From Pseudomonas sp. StFLB209 (lineage in GTDB: Bacteria > Pseudomonadota > Gammaproteobacteria > Pseudomonadales > Pseudomonadaceae), in assembly GCF_000829415.1 (NCBI RefSeq), contig NZ_AP014637.1, positions 2,368,001 to 2,432,000 of the forward strand: a DNA stretch of 64,000 nt, written 5' to 3'. Shown in pieces: positions 44,842 to 54,921 of the stretch. The notes beneath the pieces were generated by a model. That model had not been told where the DNA came from. It ran no database searches and worked only from the letters and a program-made list of their open reading frames with translations. Within the stretch, counting starts at the first letter, position 1. Each line of letters starts with the position of its first letter. A program made the translations under genes and the position numbers.

Positions 44842-45852
44842 TTATTGCTGGTGGTAACCGGTAACGCGCGCCACTTCCTCTTTGGAACCGAGGAATACCG
44901 CAACGCGCTCGTGCAGGCCTTCAGGCTGAATGTCGAGGATCCGTTGCTTGCCGTTGGTCGAAGCGCCGCCGGCCTGTTCGATGAGGAACGACATCGGGTT
45001 GGCTTCGTACATCAGGCGCAATTTGCCGGGCTTGGATGGCTCGCGCGAATCACGCGGGTACATGAACAGGCCGCCACGGGTCAGAATGCGGTGTACATCG
45101 GCGACCATCGCCGCGACCCAGCGCATGTTGTAGTTCTTTTGCAGCGGGCCTTCTTCGCCAGCCAGCAGCTCGTCCACGTAGCGTTTTACCGGGGCTTCCC
45201 AGTGGCGCTGGTTGGACATGTTGATGGCAAATTCCTGGGTGGACTCAGGAATGCTGATGTCTTCGTGGGTCAGCACGAAGCTGCCCATCTCGCGGTCCAG
45301 CGTGAAGCCCTTGACGCCGTCGCCCAAGGTCAGGACCAGCATGGTCTGTGGGCCGTAGATCGCGTAACCGGCGGCAACCTGCTGCGAACCTGGCTGCAGG
45401 AAAGCTTTTTCGTTCAGTGCTTCGTTCTGGCTCAGGTATTCGTTAGGGCAGCGCAGAACCGAGAAAATGGTGCCGACCGGGGCATTGATGTCAATGTTCG
45501 ACGAGCCGTCCAGCGGGTCGAAAACCAGCAGGTAGGCGCCTTTGGGGTATTTGCCGGGGATCTGGTAGGCGTTGTCCATTTCTTCGGAGGCCATGCCGGC
45601 CAGGTGACCGCCCCATTCGTTGGCTTCAAGCAGGATCTCGTTGGAGATCACGTCGAGCTTCTTCTGGACCTCGCCTTGCACGTTTTCGGTGCCTTCACTG
45701 CCCAGCACGCCGCCCAGGGCGCCTTTGGACACCGCGTGGCTGATCTCTTTGCACGCACGCGCCACCACTTCGATCAGGAAACGCAGATCGGCAGGAGTGT
45801 TGTTGCTGCGGGTCTGCTCAATCAGATAGCGACTCAGGGTAACGCGGGACAT
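44842..45852 (-). CDS. fbp: Fructose-1,6-bisphosphatase, class I
   Basis: 336 residues. Gluconeogenic hydrolysis of fructose 1,6-bisphosphate. Start [13 protein letters not shown], 5 bases after GGAGC; the frame continues upstream but reaches into the terminator of the previous unit. Signatures: [20 protein letters not shown] (metal-binding Glu), [21 protein letters not shown] (the DPxDG metal site), and [20 protein letters not shown] with the substrate-binding Lys. The full family length is present. glgP in the same region suggests shared carbon-store metabolism, although the two are in separate units. Confidence 0.96.
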   Translation of the reverse strand: MSRVTLSRYLIEQTRSNNTPADLRFLIEVVARACKEISHAVSKGALGGVLGSEGTENVQGEVQKKLDVISNEILLEANEWGGHLAGMASEEMDNAYQIPGKYPKGAYLLVFDPLDGSSNIDINAPVGTIFSVLRCPNEYLSQNEALNEKAFLQPGSQQVAAGYAIYGPQTMLVLTLGDGVKGFTLDREMGSFVLTHEDISIPESTQEFAINMSNQRHWEAPVKRYVDELLAGEEGPLQKNYNMRWVAAMVADVHRILTRGGLFMYPRDSREPSKPGKLRLMYEANPMSFLIEQAGGASTNGKQRILDIQPEGLHERVAVFLGSKEEVARVTGYHQQ

Positions 45853-45877
45853 GGATAGCTCCGAAACAGGGGGGAGT

Positions 45878-45904
45878 AAAAAACCCGCGCAGTTTAGCGC
45901 GAGT
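45878..45904 (-). terminator. Terminator of the DUF2339/DUF3999 unit
   Basis: On the minus strand ACTCGCGC-TAAACT-GCGCGGGT is followed by a run of T. One mismatch in an 8-bp stem. It lies about 100 bases after the DUF3999 stop and directly before fbp. Confidence 0.8.
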
Positions 45905-46001
45905 CGCAAGGTAATACTGCCCTGTCAGACCGGATCTGCAGGGGCTGGTTCATGTGTGGGCAAAGCGTAGCCGCAAAAACGGCTGCCAGAGGCGCCGCAT
46001 A

Positions 46002-47375
46002 TCAGGGTCTGGAGCGCATGGCGCGCAGCGTGCTCCAGGCCATCCAGGCGAGGATGAGTGCACCGAGCAGCAGAACGCCCCACAGGCCCAGACGTTTGTA
46101 GTCAGGGCCGGGCGCCGCTACAGGCAGTGGCGCGCTCAGGTCGGGCACCTTGGCGGCTACCGGCGCGGCCTTGCCCAGAGTGGCCAGGGTCTGCGGGTTG
46201 AGTTCAGGAATCAGTGTGGTCAGCGGCAGGTTGGCCGCGGTGGCGGTCGGGTTGCCGATGGCCAGGGTGAACGGGCCTTTGTCGCGGGCCAGAAACACCA
46301 CTTGGGTCGCCTGCATTGCAAAGCGCAGTTTCGGCACCTGGTCGCCCAGGCCACCGCCGCGTTCGTCCACGTCCAGTTTCAATTGCCGCACCGTCTGGCC
46401 GTCGAGCTGGATTTCGTTTTGCACGACGTCCTGGCCGTTCTGGGTCAGGCGATACAGCAGGCTGCTGCCGAGCAGTTGCCAAGGCTGGCTGGCATCCAGG
46501 CGGCCATACAAGGTGCCCGGCGCCAGGCTGTTGGGCTGCTCGATGTCGATGCTGACCCGCTGCAACGGCAGGCTGACCGGTAATTGCCAGAGGTATTGGC
46601 CCGGCTGGGCCAGGCTGCCGCCAACCGGTGGCGACCAGCTCAGCGGCAGTGCCGGGCTTTCCGGGCGGGCGCTGACCACATGGGCGGCGGTCAGGGTCGG
46701 GGCGTTCTGGGCCGATGACCAGAGCAGGCGCAAATAGCGGGCGTTCAGGCCGGGCAAGCCGACCTCGCGTTGCTCGACCACCTCATCTGCGAACGACAGG
46801 CGCGCCACCCGGCCTTCGCCCCACGGCTGCCAGCTTTGCAGGTCGTCACTGGCCTCAATGCTGAATTGCTGAAAACCTTCGCGCTCGGTGCTCCAGTCAA
46901 TGATCAACTGCTCCAGCGGTGCCTGGACGGTGCTGGTATCGAGCAACCAGCCACGCAGCACCTCTTCGCCCGCTTCAATGGCACCCAGCGGCTGGACTTC
47001 GATCAGGGCGCCGGTGCTGGAGCGTTCGATACGAATCCCCGGTGCGCTGTCGCTGGCTTCTGCGGTGCTGTACAGCGGAAACCATTTCACTGCAATCGGC
47101 TCTGCTTCAGTTTCGATCACCGCAGCGTCGCGAGTGAAGGCATAGGCCATGGCCTGACCTTGCGCATTGAATACCCGCAGATCGCCCAGATTGGCCTGGC
47201 GGGCATTGAGCTGTACGGCCAGTGGCAATTGCAGCTTGTACCACGGGCCTTCGCCGCTCACGGTCAGCGGCGTCTGGCTGGCGAAATCGGCCAGTTTGTC
47301 CTGGGCGTGGGCGTTGATCGCCGCGCACCAGACCATGCCCAGTGCGGCGATTTTCATCATCAGCGGACGGCTCAA
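46002..47375 (-). CDS. DUF3999 exported protein, partner of the DUF2339 membrane protein
   Basis: 457 residues. Signal peptide (about 1-25, cleavage near AHAQ), beta-rich periplasmic part (about 30-415) and one C-terminal membrane helix (about 425-447, LGLWGVLLLGALILAWMAW) followed by a basic cytoplasmic end, so type I topology. Conserved features seen: QLPLAVQLNARQANLGDLRVF and VRQLKLDVDERGGGLGDQVP, the latter typical of the family. The ending LNPQTLATLGKAAPVAAKVPDL is a Pro/Ala linker. Its start is 10 bases after the DUF2339 stop. Function unknown; the pair is likely one complex. Confidence 0.85.
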   Translation of the reverse strand: MSRPLMMKIAALGMVWCAAINAHAQDKLADFASQTPLTVSGEGPWYKLQLPLAVQLNARQANLGDLRVFNAQGQAMAYAFTRDAAVIETEAEPIAVKWFPLYSTAEASDSAPGIRIERSSTGALIEVQPLGAIEAGEEVLRGWLLDTSTVQAPLEQLIIDWSTEREGFQQFSIEASDDLQSWQPWGEGRVARLSFADEVVEQREVGLPGLNARYLRLLWSSAQNAPTLTAAHVVSARPESPALPLSWSPPVGGSLAQPGQYLWQLPVSLPLQRVSIDIEQPNSLAPGTLYGRLDASQPWQLLGSSLLYRLTQNGQDVVQNEIQLDGQTVRQLKLDVDERGGGLGDQVPKLRFAMQATQVVFLARDKGPFTLAIGNPTATAANLPLTTLIPELNPQTLATLGKAAPVAAKVPDLSAPLPVAAPGPDYKRLGLWGVLLLGALILAWMAWSTLRAMRSRP

Positions 47376-47385
47376 GCAGTGTTCC

Positions 47386-50202
47386 TCACGGTTTTGCCGG
47401 GTCTTGCAGGGGGTGATGACCGGGCTCGTCGCCGATTTTTATGACAGAAGATTTCGGCGGTAGTGGTGCGAAATATCCCACTACCAATAGCAATATGCCA
47501 ACACCTATGAACGAAACAATCCGCTCCAGCGAGCCGCGATCGCTCAGTTCGACAAAGAATAGCTTGATCACCACCAGGCCAATCAACGCTGCGCCGGCCA
47601 GCCATACCTCGCGGCGTGCCTTAAGGTGTCCGCCGATCATCAAGGCCAGGGCCATCAGGGTCCAGACGATCGACAGGCCTGCCTGCACACGCATGGAATC
47701 CAGCAAGGCAGCGGTATCCCAGGCCACATCGCTCCAGTGGTGGCCGGTGCGCATCACCATCGCCGTGAGCAGGGCGAATAACGAGCTGCCAGCGACCAGT
47801 GCTGCCAATTGGCTCGACCTGGCCGGGGCGATGCCAAACGCCGGCAGGTGTCTGTGCAGCCACAGCACGATGCCGCCGCAGGCCAGTAACAGACCGATCT
47901 CCAGCGGGTTGAGTAGCGGAATGTATGGCAGGGGCGCGGCGCTGCCATCACTGAGCGCATTGGCCAGCCAGAACCACAGCAGCATCAGCGCTGCCAATGG
48001 CGCGCCAGCCCATTGACGGTAGGCGCGCGGCCGCTCGGCCACAGGCCACGGCCAGTTGCGCTGCGCCGCCATGGCCCAGAGATACAGGCTCGGCAACAGC
48101 GCCCAGCCCAGCCAGCGCCAGGCATTGCGTTGCTCGGCCAGTTGCAGCAGCAGGTAGCGCAGTTCCATGGCCAATACGCCCAATATCACCCAACAGCCCA
48201 AGGCATGGGCGCCATCCTGTACCCAGTCGGGCAACTGATCGGCCAGACGACGCAGGCTCAGCAGGTGCACGGCAATGACCGCGAGCCAGGCGAACCAGCC
48301 ACCATGGTCGGCCGGATGGTAGTCATTGGCCAACGCGCCGAGCAGCAGCAGGGCGCTGACCGGCATCAAGGCGCAGCACAGCAAGGCCAGCCCCGGCCAG
48401 CGCAGGCGGGCAGACACTAGCGTCCAGAGCAGCACGCTGACGGCTGCGGCCAGCAGCAGCCAGGTCAGTTGCCAGGTTTGGGGGGCAAAACGCAGCACCG
48501 CCGTGCCCAGTGAACACGCCCACCAAGCGCCGCTCCAGGTCAGCAATACAATGCCCAGGGTCAGCGGGTCGATCCGCAACGCAGTGCGCAGATGCCAGGC
48601 GCACCAGGCACTGCTCAAGCCGGCCAGGGCGAGCAGCATCGGGGTCCAGAAATCCAGGCTGGCCGCCGCTTGCAGCAGGTAGCTGTCACTGAGTTGGGCG
48701 CTGAACACCAGGCCGGCGGCCAGTTGCAGCAACAAACCAAAGCCGCGGGCCAGCAACCGCTGCTGGCGCAGGCCCAGCCAGAATACTGCCGCGCCTTCGA
48801 TTGCCCAGGCGGCGGTCGTCCATTGCGCATCCAGGCCCAGCGGGATCGCCAGCGTGGCAAACACCACGCCCAGGGCCAGGCAGGCTTCCAGCAACAACCG
48901 GGTTTGCCCGGTGGCGCGACTGGCCAGCAGGCGGGCGATGCCCATGTACACCAGACCCAGCACCAGCGCGCTGAAGGCTGCGCCGAACTGCAGGTGTTCA
49001 ACGATTGCGTATTGCAGGCCAAAGCCGACCAGCGGTGTGCCGAACAGCAGGCTGCCATCGACGTAGTCACTTTGCCGGGCAGCCCAGCGCAGCTGTGCTG
49101 CGGGGCTGTCATGCGCAGTTGGCTGCGGCGCTTGTAACGGTTTGCGTCGGGCAAATAGCAAGCCGATGGCCAGGTACATCAAGAAGAACAGCACCAGGAA
49201 CGGCTCGGTGCTCCAGAACAGGGCAGGGGTGTATGTGTTGAGCCCCCAGGCAAATCCGATGCCGAAGGTGCCGATGAAGCCGATCAGGTTCAGCAGTCGC
49301 CAGGCCTTGAACCAGGCAATGGCAAAAATACCGGTATTGAGCAGGGCAAAGTAACTGAACAGCGCCACATGGCTGCCTTGCCCGGTTGATGCCAGCAAGG
49401 GCGCGGCAAAACCGCCGAGGGTTGCGGCGCAGGCCAGCGCCAGCGAGTCCTGGGCCACCGCCAGAATCGCCGAGCAGGCCATGATGATTACCAGCAGGGC
49501 GAACCCCAGGGTCGGGTCCAGCAGCGGATGCAGTTTCATTGCTGCGAACACCGTCAGGTACAACACGGCGACCCCGGTGCCTTGCAGCATCAGGGCAAAT
49601 CCCGGATTACGGCCGCGCAGCCACCAGCCCAGGCCCAGCAAGGCCAGGGCGCTGGCCGCGACCCCGGCATAGCGCGCCTCGATCGGCACCACCATGCCTT
49701 CGGTGGCATAGCGCAACAGAAAGGCCAGGCCAAGAAACAACAGCACCACCCCGACCCGCAACACGGTATTGCCGCCAAGCAGCCAGTCGCGCGCTGCGCC
49801 CAAAGCCCGTTCGAACAGGTTTGGAGCATGCTGGCCAGGCTGCCAGGCATCGGCTTGCGGGGTGTTTTGCGCCGCCATGGGCGGCAGCTCCCAGACCAGT
49901 TCGGGTTCTGGATGGAGTTCGGCTTGTGGCGGCGGGCTCGGAACAGAGGCGGCAGCAGCCTGGCCGCTAAGGCCGGCAGGCGCGGTCTGCTCCAGCCGCT
50001 GCTGCAGCGTTTGCAGGTCCTTTTGCACCGTATTGAGCAGCTGGGCCTGGGCATCGGTCTGCCGGCCCAGTTCACGCAAGCGCAAACCTTGCCAGACCAG
50101 CCAGCCAAGCAGTGCACCGAAGGCCGTGCCGGCTTCAGAGTCTGGATAACTGAGGAAGTAGCCCAGCGCCGCTGCGCCGAAGACCAGAACGAACCATGGC
50201 AC
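47386..50202 (-). CDS. DUF2339 polytopic membrane protein
   Basis: 938 residues, with more than 20 hydrophobic segments. The N-terminus has a single helix (about 2-18), then a coiled-coil-like stretch (LRELGRQTDAQAQLLNTVQK) and a Pro/Ala/Gln-rich linker (about 70-120). From about 135 onward transmembrane helices follow at regular spacing, for example LRVGVVLLFLGLAFLLRYA, RYAGVAASALALLGLGWWLR and LTWSGAWWACSLGTAVL. The family is found with DUF3999 in many Pseudomonas. Its function is unknown; length and helix number suggest an integral membrane enzyme or transporter, which is speculative. It is upstream of DUF3999 with a 10-base gap. Confidence 0.85.
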   Translation of the reverse strand: MPWFVLVFGAAALGYFLSYPDSEAGTAFGALLGWLVWQGLRLRELGRQTDAQAQLLNTVQKDLQTLQQRLEQTAPAGLSGQAAAASVPSPPPQAELHPEPELVWELPPMAAQNTPQADAWQPGQHAPNLFERALGAARDWLLGGNTVLRVGVVLLFLGLAFLLRYATEGMVVPIEARYAGVAASALALLGLGWWLRGRNPGFALMLQGTGVAVLYLTVFAAMKLHPLLDPTLGFALLVIIMACSAILAVAQDSLALACAATLGGFAAPLLASTGQGSHVALFSYFALLNTGIFAIAWFKAWRLLNLIGFIGTFGIGFAWGLNTYTPALFWSTEPFLVLFFLMYLAIGLLFARRKPLQAPQPTAHDSPAAQLRWAARQSDYVDGSLLFGTPLVGFGLQYAIVEHLQFGAAFSALVLGLVYMGIARLLASRATGQTRLLLEACLALGVVFATLAIPLGLDAQWTTAAWAIEGAAVFWLGLRQQRLLARGFGLLLQLAAGLVFSAQLSDSYLLQAAASLDFWTPMLLALAGLSSAWCAWHLRTALRIDPLTLGIVLLTWSGAWWACSLGTAVLRFAPQTWQLTWLLLAAAVSVLLWTLVSARLRWPGLALLCCALMPVSALLLLGALANDYHPADHGGWFAWLAVIAVHLLSLRRLADQLPDWVQDGAHALGCWVILGVLAMELRYLLLQLAEQRNAWRWLGWALLPSLYLWAMAAQRNWPWPVAERPRAYRQWAGAPLAALMLLWFWLANALSDGSAAPLPYIPLLNPLEIGLLLACGGIVLWLHRHLPAFGIAPARSSQLAALVAGSSLFALLTAMVMRTGHHWSDVAWDTAALLDSMRVQAGLSIVWTLMALALMIGGHLKARREVWLAGAALIGLVVIKLFFVELSDRGSLERIVSFIGVGILLLVVGYFAPLPPKSSVIKIGDEPGHHPLQDPAKP

Positions 50203-50302
50203 GTGATGACATCCTTTTCGGCCGGTTTAACAGCAACAAGGGTAAGTATATTGGCCGGTTGGACACATCAAGAAAGGAAAAATTTCGGGGGCGCTGCAAG
50301 TG

Positions 50303-50328
50303 GCCGTGGGGGCGGGCGCCCCCACGGC
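50303..50328 (-). terminator. Hairpin after glgP
   Basis: GCCGTGGGGGCG-CC-CGCCCCCACGGC, a perfect 12-bp stem 7 bases past the glgP stop on the minus strand, followed after about 20 bases by AAATTTTTC. It may end glgP or protect the message. Confidence 0.75.
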
Positions 50329-50334
50329 AAACGG

Positions 50335-52785
50335 TCAGTCCAGTGCCTTCCAGATCTCGGTGGCGTATTCACGAATGGTCCGGTCCGAAGAGAACCAGCC
50401 CATGCGTGCGGTGTTGAGCACCGCCGAGCGCCACCACTTCTTCGAGTCGTGCCAGGTTTCTTCGACCTTGAGCTGGGCATTCCAGTAAGAGTCGAAGTCG
50501 GCGCAGACCAGGAAGCGGTCATAGGCCAGCAGTTGATCGACCAGGCCGACGTAGCGGTTCGGGTCATCGGGTGAGAAGACTCCGCCGCGAATCGCTTGCA
50601 GCACATCACCCAGGCGTGGCGAGGCTGTCACGTCAGGATGGGCACTGAAGTCGCCGCTGCGCTTGCGTGATTCAACCTGCTGCGAACTCATGCCGAAAAT
50701 GAACATGTGCTCCAGGCCGACCTGTTCGCTCATCTCCACGTTGGCGCCGTCCAGGGTGCCGATGGTCAGTGCGCCGTTGAGGCCGAATTTCATGTTGCTG
50801 GTGCCCGAAGCTTCCAGGCCGGCGGTGGAGATTTGCTCCGACAGGTCGGCCGCCGGGATGATGCTTTCGGCCAGGCTGACGTTGTAGTTGGGCAGGAACA
50901 CCACCTTGAGCAGACCGCGCACGGTCGGGTCGTTGTTCACAGTACGGGCGATGTCGTTGGTCAGCTTGATGATCAGCTTGGCCGAGTGATAGCTGGCCGC
51001 TGCCTTGCCGGCGAAGATCTTTACCCGCGGTACCCAGTCAGTACCGGGTTCGGCACGGATTGCCTGGTACAGCGCCACGGTGTGGAACAGGTTGAGCAAT
51101 TGGCGCTTGTACTCGTGGATCCGTTTGACCTGAACGTCGAACATCGCCGCCGGGTTGACGGCAATGCCCAGGCGATCCTGGATGATCGCCGCCAGGGCGC
51201 GTTTGTTATGCAGGCGCTGGTCAGCGAACTGCTTGCGCAGCGAGCTTTTCTCGGCAAACGGCTCAAGGTCGATCAGCCGGGTTTCAGCGTTGTCCAGCAC
51301 GTCCTCGCCCAGGGTCTCGACCAGAATCCGGGTCAGGCGTGGGTTGGACTGGAACAGCCAGCGGCGGAAGGTGATGCCGTTGGTTTTGTTGTTGATGCGC
51401 TCGGGGTACAGCTTGTGCAAGTCGGCGAACACGGTTTTGCGCATCAATTGGGTGTGCAACGCCGAAACGCCGTTGATGCTGTGCGAGCCGAGGAACGCCA
51501 GGTTGCCCATGCGTACCCGGCGGCCATTGTCTTCTTCGATCAACGAGACGGCGCGCAGCACGTCGAAATCATGGATGCCCTTGGCGCGCAGGTCGTCGAT
51601 GTGCTGGGCGTTGATCAGGTAGATGATCTGCATGTGGCGCGGCAGCATGCGCTCCATCAGGCCTACTGACCAGGTTTCCAGTGCTTCAGGCAGCAAGGTG
51701 TGGTTGGTGTAGGACAGGGTGTTGACGGTGATCTTCCAGGCCTGGTCCCAGGCGATGCCGTGGGTGTCGATCAACTGGCGCATCAGCTCGGCCACCGCGA
51801 TGGACGGGTGGGTGTCGTTCATCTGGATCGACGCATGATCGGCCAGGTCGGTCAGCGTGGCGTGCATGTTCAGGTGGCGGCGCAGCAGGTCTTGCAGCGA
51901 CGCCGAAACGAAGAAGTACTCCTGACGCAGGCGCAATTCCTGGCCCGCTTCAGTGGCATCGTTCGGGTACAGCACGCGGGAAATACTCTCGGCACGCACC
52001 ACCTCGGCTACCGCGCCAAAGTGATCGCCGGCATTGAAACGCTCCAGGTGCAGGTCTTCCATGGCCCGGGCGCGCCACAGGCGCAAGGTGTTGACGCTGG
52101 CGCCGCGCCAGCCGACCACCGGGGTGTCGTAGGCAATCGCGCGCACGGTTTCGCCGGGCCGCCAGACCTGATGGGTTTCACCATCCTCGCCCGGTACGGT
52201 TTCGACGTAGCCGCCGAAGCCGACAGGGTAGACCACTTCAGGGCGCTCGAACTCCCAGGGGTTACCGAAGTCCAGCCAGTTTTCGGTCTGCTCCTGTTGC
52301 CAGCCATCGACCACGGCCTGACGGAACAGGCCGTGTTCGTAGCGGATGCCGTAGCCATGCCCGGCAATGCCGAGGGTCGACATGCTCTCCATGAAGCAGG
52401 CGGCCAGACGGCCCAGGCCGCCATTGCCCAGCGCGGCATCCGGTTCGAGCAGACGAATACGCTCGATGTCCACACCCAGTTCGGTCAGCGCCTCGCGGGC
52501 CACTTCCAGCAGACCCAGATTGCTCAGGCTGTCGTAAAGCAGGCGGCCGATCAGGAACTCCAGCGACAGGTAATACACCCGTTTCTGAACCTTGCGGTAG
52601 ATCTGCCGGGTATGGTCCATCCAGTGTTCGACCATATGGTCGCGGGCAGCCAGGGCTACCGCTTCGAACCAGTCATGCTCAAACGCATGGTCAGGGTCCT
52701 TGCCCACTGCATAGGTGAGTTTGGCGAGAACAGCGGCGCGGAATGCGGCCACTTCAGCGTCGCGAACAAGTGGTTCCTGAGACAT
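50335..52785 (-). CDS. glgP: Alpha-glucan (glycogen) phosphorylase
   Basis: 816 residues. Releases glucose 1-phosphate from glycogen or maltodextrin with pyridoxal phosphate. Signatures: YLSLEFLIGRLLYDSLSNLG, DAALGNGGLGRLAACFMESM, TVNTLSYTNHTLLPEALETW, MFDVQVKRIHEYKRQLLN, and the PLP-binding Lys in EASGTSNMKFGLNGALTIGT. All conserved active-site blocks are present. The phosphorylase unit is monocistronic and divergent from pip. A 133-bp repeat element begins about 42 bases upstream of the ATG and may lie within the promoter. Confidence 0.97.
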   Translation of the reverse strand: MSQEPLVRDAEVAAFRAAVLAKLTYAVGKDPDHAFEHDWFEAVALAARDHMVEHWMDHTRQIYRKVQKRVYYLSLEFLIGRLLYDSLSNLGLLEVAREALTELGVDIERIRLLEPDAALGNGGLGRLAACFMESMSTLGIAGHGYGIRYEHGLFRQAVVDGWQQEQTENWLDFGNPWEFERPEVVYPVGFGGYVETVPGEDGETHQVWRPGETVRAIAYDTPVVGWRGASVNTLRLWRARAMEDLHLERFNAGDHFGAVAEVVRAESISRVLYPNDATEAGQELRLRQEYFFVSASLQDLLRRHLNMHATLTDLADHASIQMNDTHPSIAVAELMRQLIDTHGIAWDQAWKITVNTLSYTNHTLLPEALETWSVGLMERMLPRHMQIIYLINAQHIDDLRAKGIHDFDVLRAVSLIEEDNGRRVRMGNLAFLGSHSINGVSALHTQLMRKTVFADLHKLYPERINNKTNGITFRRWLFQSNPRLTRILVETLGEDVLDNAETRLIDLEPFAEKSSLRKQFADQRLHNKRALAAIIQDRLGIAVNPAAMFDVQVKRIHEYKRQLLNLFHTVALYQAIRAEPGTDWVPRVKIFAGKAAASYHSAKLIIKLTNDIARTVNNDPTVRGLLKVVFLPNYNVSLAESIIPAADLSEQISTAGLEASGTSNMKFGLNGALTIGTLDGANVEMSEQVGLEHMFIFGMSSQQVESRKRSGDFSAHPDVTASPRLGDVLQAIRGGVFSPDDPNRYVGLVDQLLAYDRFLVCADFDSYWNAQLKVEETWHDSKKWWRSAVLNTARMGWFSSDRTIREYATEIWKALD

Positions 52786-53185
52786 CTTTACGACCTCAAG
52801 CTATCAGACGAGTGAAGGTTCAACGGCCCCGCTAAGAACGGCCTGCGTTGCCATCGCTGCGTTAAAAACAGGCTCACACTGCTCATTTACACCCCGTAAA
52901 CTCCGCTTGCTCGCCTGTTTTTGCCTTGCGCTGGCTGTCTCGCTCACGTTTTTAGAGGCGCCCTCAAGTTATTTGACTGTAGGCGTGTCGCCGGTTATTT
53001 CCTGAAAAAATCGCAATCAATAAAAAACCGCATGGGGTCTCTGACCGGAGCTGCGCGCTCTGGTTCGCACGCTTGGCGTTCAGAAACGGACGATCATCAA
53101 CGTGCAGCATGCTGATGACTCGTTTCGGGTTTATGATGACCTCGGCAGTATTGATGACGCCCTCGAACCGGAACATGGAGCCGCT
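52786..53185. other. Divergent region between glgP and pip
   Basis: 400 bases. The left third is the 133-bp hairpin/TIR element. The rest holds an A/T-rich stretch (CAATCAATAAAAAACC) and an upstream open extension of the pip frame (from 53102) without a ribosome site. I see no other gene. Confidence 0.5.
52827..52960 (-). repeat. 133-bp hairpin/TIR element, copy 3
   Basis: Minus-strand order: CGCCTCTAAAAACGTGAGCG, CAGCGCAAGGCAAAAACAGG, central hairpin GTTTAC-GGGG-TGTAAATGAGC, then TTTTTAACGCAGCGATGGCA and AACGCAGGCCGTTCTTAGCG. The outer arms pair imperfectly. Related to copies at 20496 and 35580. Confidence 0.75.
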
Positions 53186-54157
53186 ATGCAGACTTTGTAC
53201 CCACAGATCAAACCTTACGCCCGGCATGATCTGGCCGTGGAAGATCCGCATGTGCTCTATGTCGATGAAAGTGGTTCGCCCGAGGGGCTGCCGGTGGTGT
53301 TCATTCATGGCGGGCCGGGGGCTGGCTGCGATGCGGCAAGCCGCTGTTATTTCGACCCGACCCTGTACCGCATTATCACCTTTGACCAGCGCGGCTGTGG
53401 CCGCTCGACGCCGCACGCGAGCCTGGAAAACAACACCACCGCGCATCTGATCGAAGACCTGGAGCGCATTCGCCTGCATTTGGGTATCGAAAAATGGGTG
53501 CTGTTCGGCGGCTCATGGGGCTCGACCCTGGCCCTGGCCTATGCCCAGGCGCACCCCGAAAGCGTGCACGCGTTGATCCTGCGTGGCATATTTTTGTGCC
53601 GCCCGCAGGAGATTCAGTGGTTTTACCAGTCCGGTGCCAGCCGGCTGTTCCCCGACTACTGGCAGGATTACCTGGCCCCGATCCCGGTCGAAGAGCGGCA
53701 TGACCTGTTGGGCGCCTATTACAAACGCCTGACCGGCAGCGACCAGATCGCCCAGATGCACGCGGCCAAGGCCTGGTCTGGCTGGGAAGGACGCACCGCC
53801 ACCTTGCGGCCCAATCCGCAGGTGGTCGAGCGCTTCAGCGAGCCGCAGCGGGCGCTGTCGATTGCCCGCATCGAGTCGCACTATTTCGTTAACAATGCGT
53901 TTCTGGAAGACAACCAGTTGCTGCGCGACATGCACAAGATTGCCCATCTGCCGGGGATCATCATTCATGGCCGCTACGATGTGATTTGTCCGCTGGACAA
54001 CGCCTGGGACCTGCATCAGGCCTGGCCGGGCAGTGAACTGCAAATCATCCGCGAGGCCGGCCACGCCGCCGCCGAGCCGGGTATCACTGATGCACTGGTA
54101 CGGGCCGCGGCGCAGATCGCCCGCCAGTTGCTGGATCTGGCGCCTGAAGAGGCCTGA
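53186..54157 (+). CDS. pip: Proline iminopeptidase
   Basis: 323 residues. Cytoplasmic alpha/beta hydrolase that removes N-terminal proline. Start MQTLYPQIKPYARHDLAV, 8 bases after GGAGCC; the frame is open 84 bases upstream but without a ribosome site. Signatures: VFIHGGPGAGCDAAS (oxyanion), DQRGCGRSTPHA, nucleophile elbow LFGGSWGSTLALAYAQAHP with Ser about 110, and the late HGRYDVICPLDNAW and EAGHAAAEP for Asp and His. Full length. It is followed 61 bases later by dtd. Confidence 0.95.
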   Translation: MQTLYPQIKPYARHDLAVEDPHVLYVDESGSPEGLPVVFIHGGPGAGCDAASRCYFDPTLYRIITFDQRGCGRSTPHASLENNTTAHLIEDLERIRLHLGIEKWVLFGGSWGSTLALAYAQAHPESVHALILRGIFLCRPQEIQWFYQSGASRLFPDYWQDYLAPIPVEERHDLLGAYYKRLTGSDQIAQMHAAKAWSGWEGRTATLRPNPQVVERFSEPQRALSIARIESHYFVNNAFLEDNQLLRDMHKIAHLPGIIIHGRYDVICPLDNAWDLHQAWPGSELQIIREAGHAAAEPGITDALVRAAAQIARQLLDLAPEEA

Positions 54158-54218
54158 TCTGTCTGGCCGGCCCGGTGTCTGCGGCTCGGCCATCCTCTCT
54201 CTGTGTTAAGGATGCTTG

Positions 54219-54656
54219 ATGAAAGGCTTGCTACAGCGCGTGCGTGGCGCGCGTGTTGAAGTAGAGGGTGAAGTGGTCGGGGCTATCGACCAGGGCCTGC
54301 TGGTTCTGGTGGGGGTAGAGCCGCAAGACACGCCGGCCAGTGCCGACAAGATGCTCCACAAGCTGCTGAACTACCGGGTATTCAGCGATGCCGACGGCAA
54401 GATGAACCTGTCTCTGCGCGACGTGCAGGGCGGTCTGTTGCTGGTTTCCCAGTTCACTCTGGCGGCTGATACCCGCAGCGGTTTGCGTCCGGGTTTCTCC
54501 AAAGCAGCGCCGCCGGCTCTCGGGGCCGAACTTTTCGACTATCTTCTGCAACAGGCAAAAACGGTTCATCCAAGAGTCGAGTCCGGGCGTTTCGGAGCTG
54601 ACATGCAAGTTCACCTGACCAACGACGGTCCTGTGACTTTCCTGTTCGAGACCTGA
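54219..54656 (+). CDS. dtd: D-aminoacyl-tRNA deacylase Dtd
   Basis: 145 residues. Hydrolyses D-aminoacyl-tRNA, keeping D-amino acids out of protein. Signatures: [16 protein letters not shown] (start), [20 protein letters not shown] with the SQFTL motif, and the C-terminal cis-Pro motif TNDGPVTF. The ATG is 7 bases after AAGGA; a TTG three bases before is less likely. It is probably co-transcribed with pip. Confidence 0.96.
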   Translation: MKGLLQRVRGARVEVEGEVVGAIDQGLLVLVGVEPQDTPASADKMLHKLLNYRVFSDADGKMNLSLRDVQGGLLLVSQFTLAADTRSGLRPGFSKAAPPALGAELFDYLLQQAKTVHPRVESGRFGADMQVHLTNDGPVTFLFET

Positions 54657-54921
54657 AAAAAGCGCTCAAACGCTGCGTCCTGTATCGATTGGGTAACCAA
54701 GCAATAAAAACTTTGTCACACCTGATGCGTTGTGGCGCGCGCTACAGGATAATCGCGCGCTAAATGGCCATCATTGGTGGCCTGTCGGACGGTCGGGCAA
54801 ATAAACCTTCGGCAGCGATTTGGGGAATCATTGGCCCCTTTCGCAGTCGGAACAATGCTCGCCAACCGGCACTGGATAGCTGGCCGTTGGTTTTTTCATC
54901 TGTTTTCGGCGAGGGTTGCTC

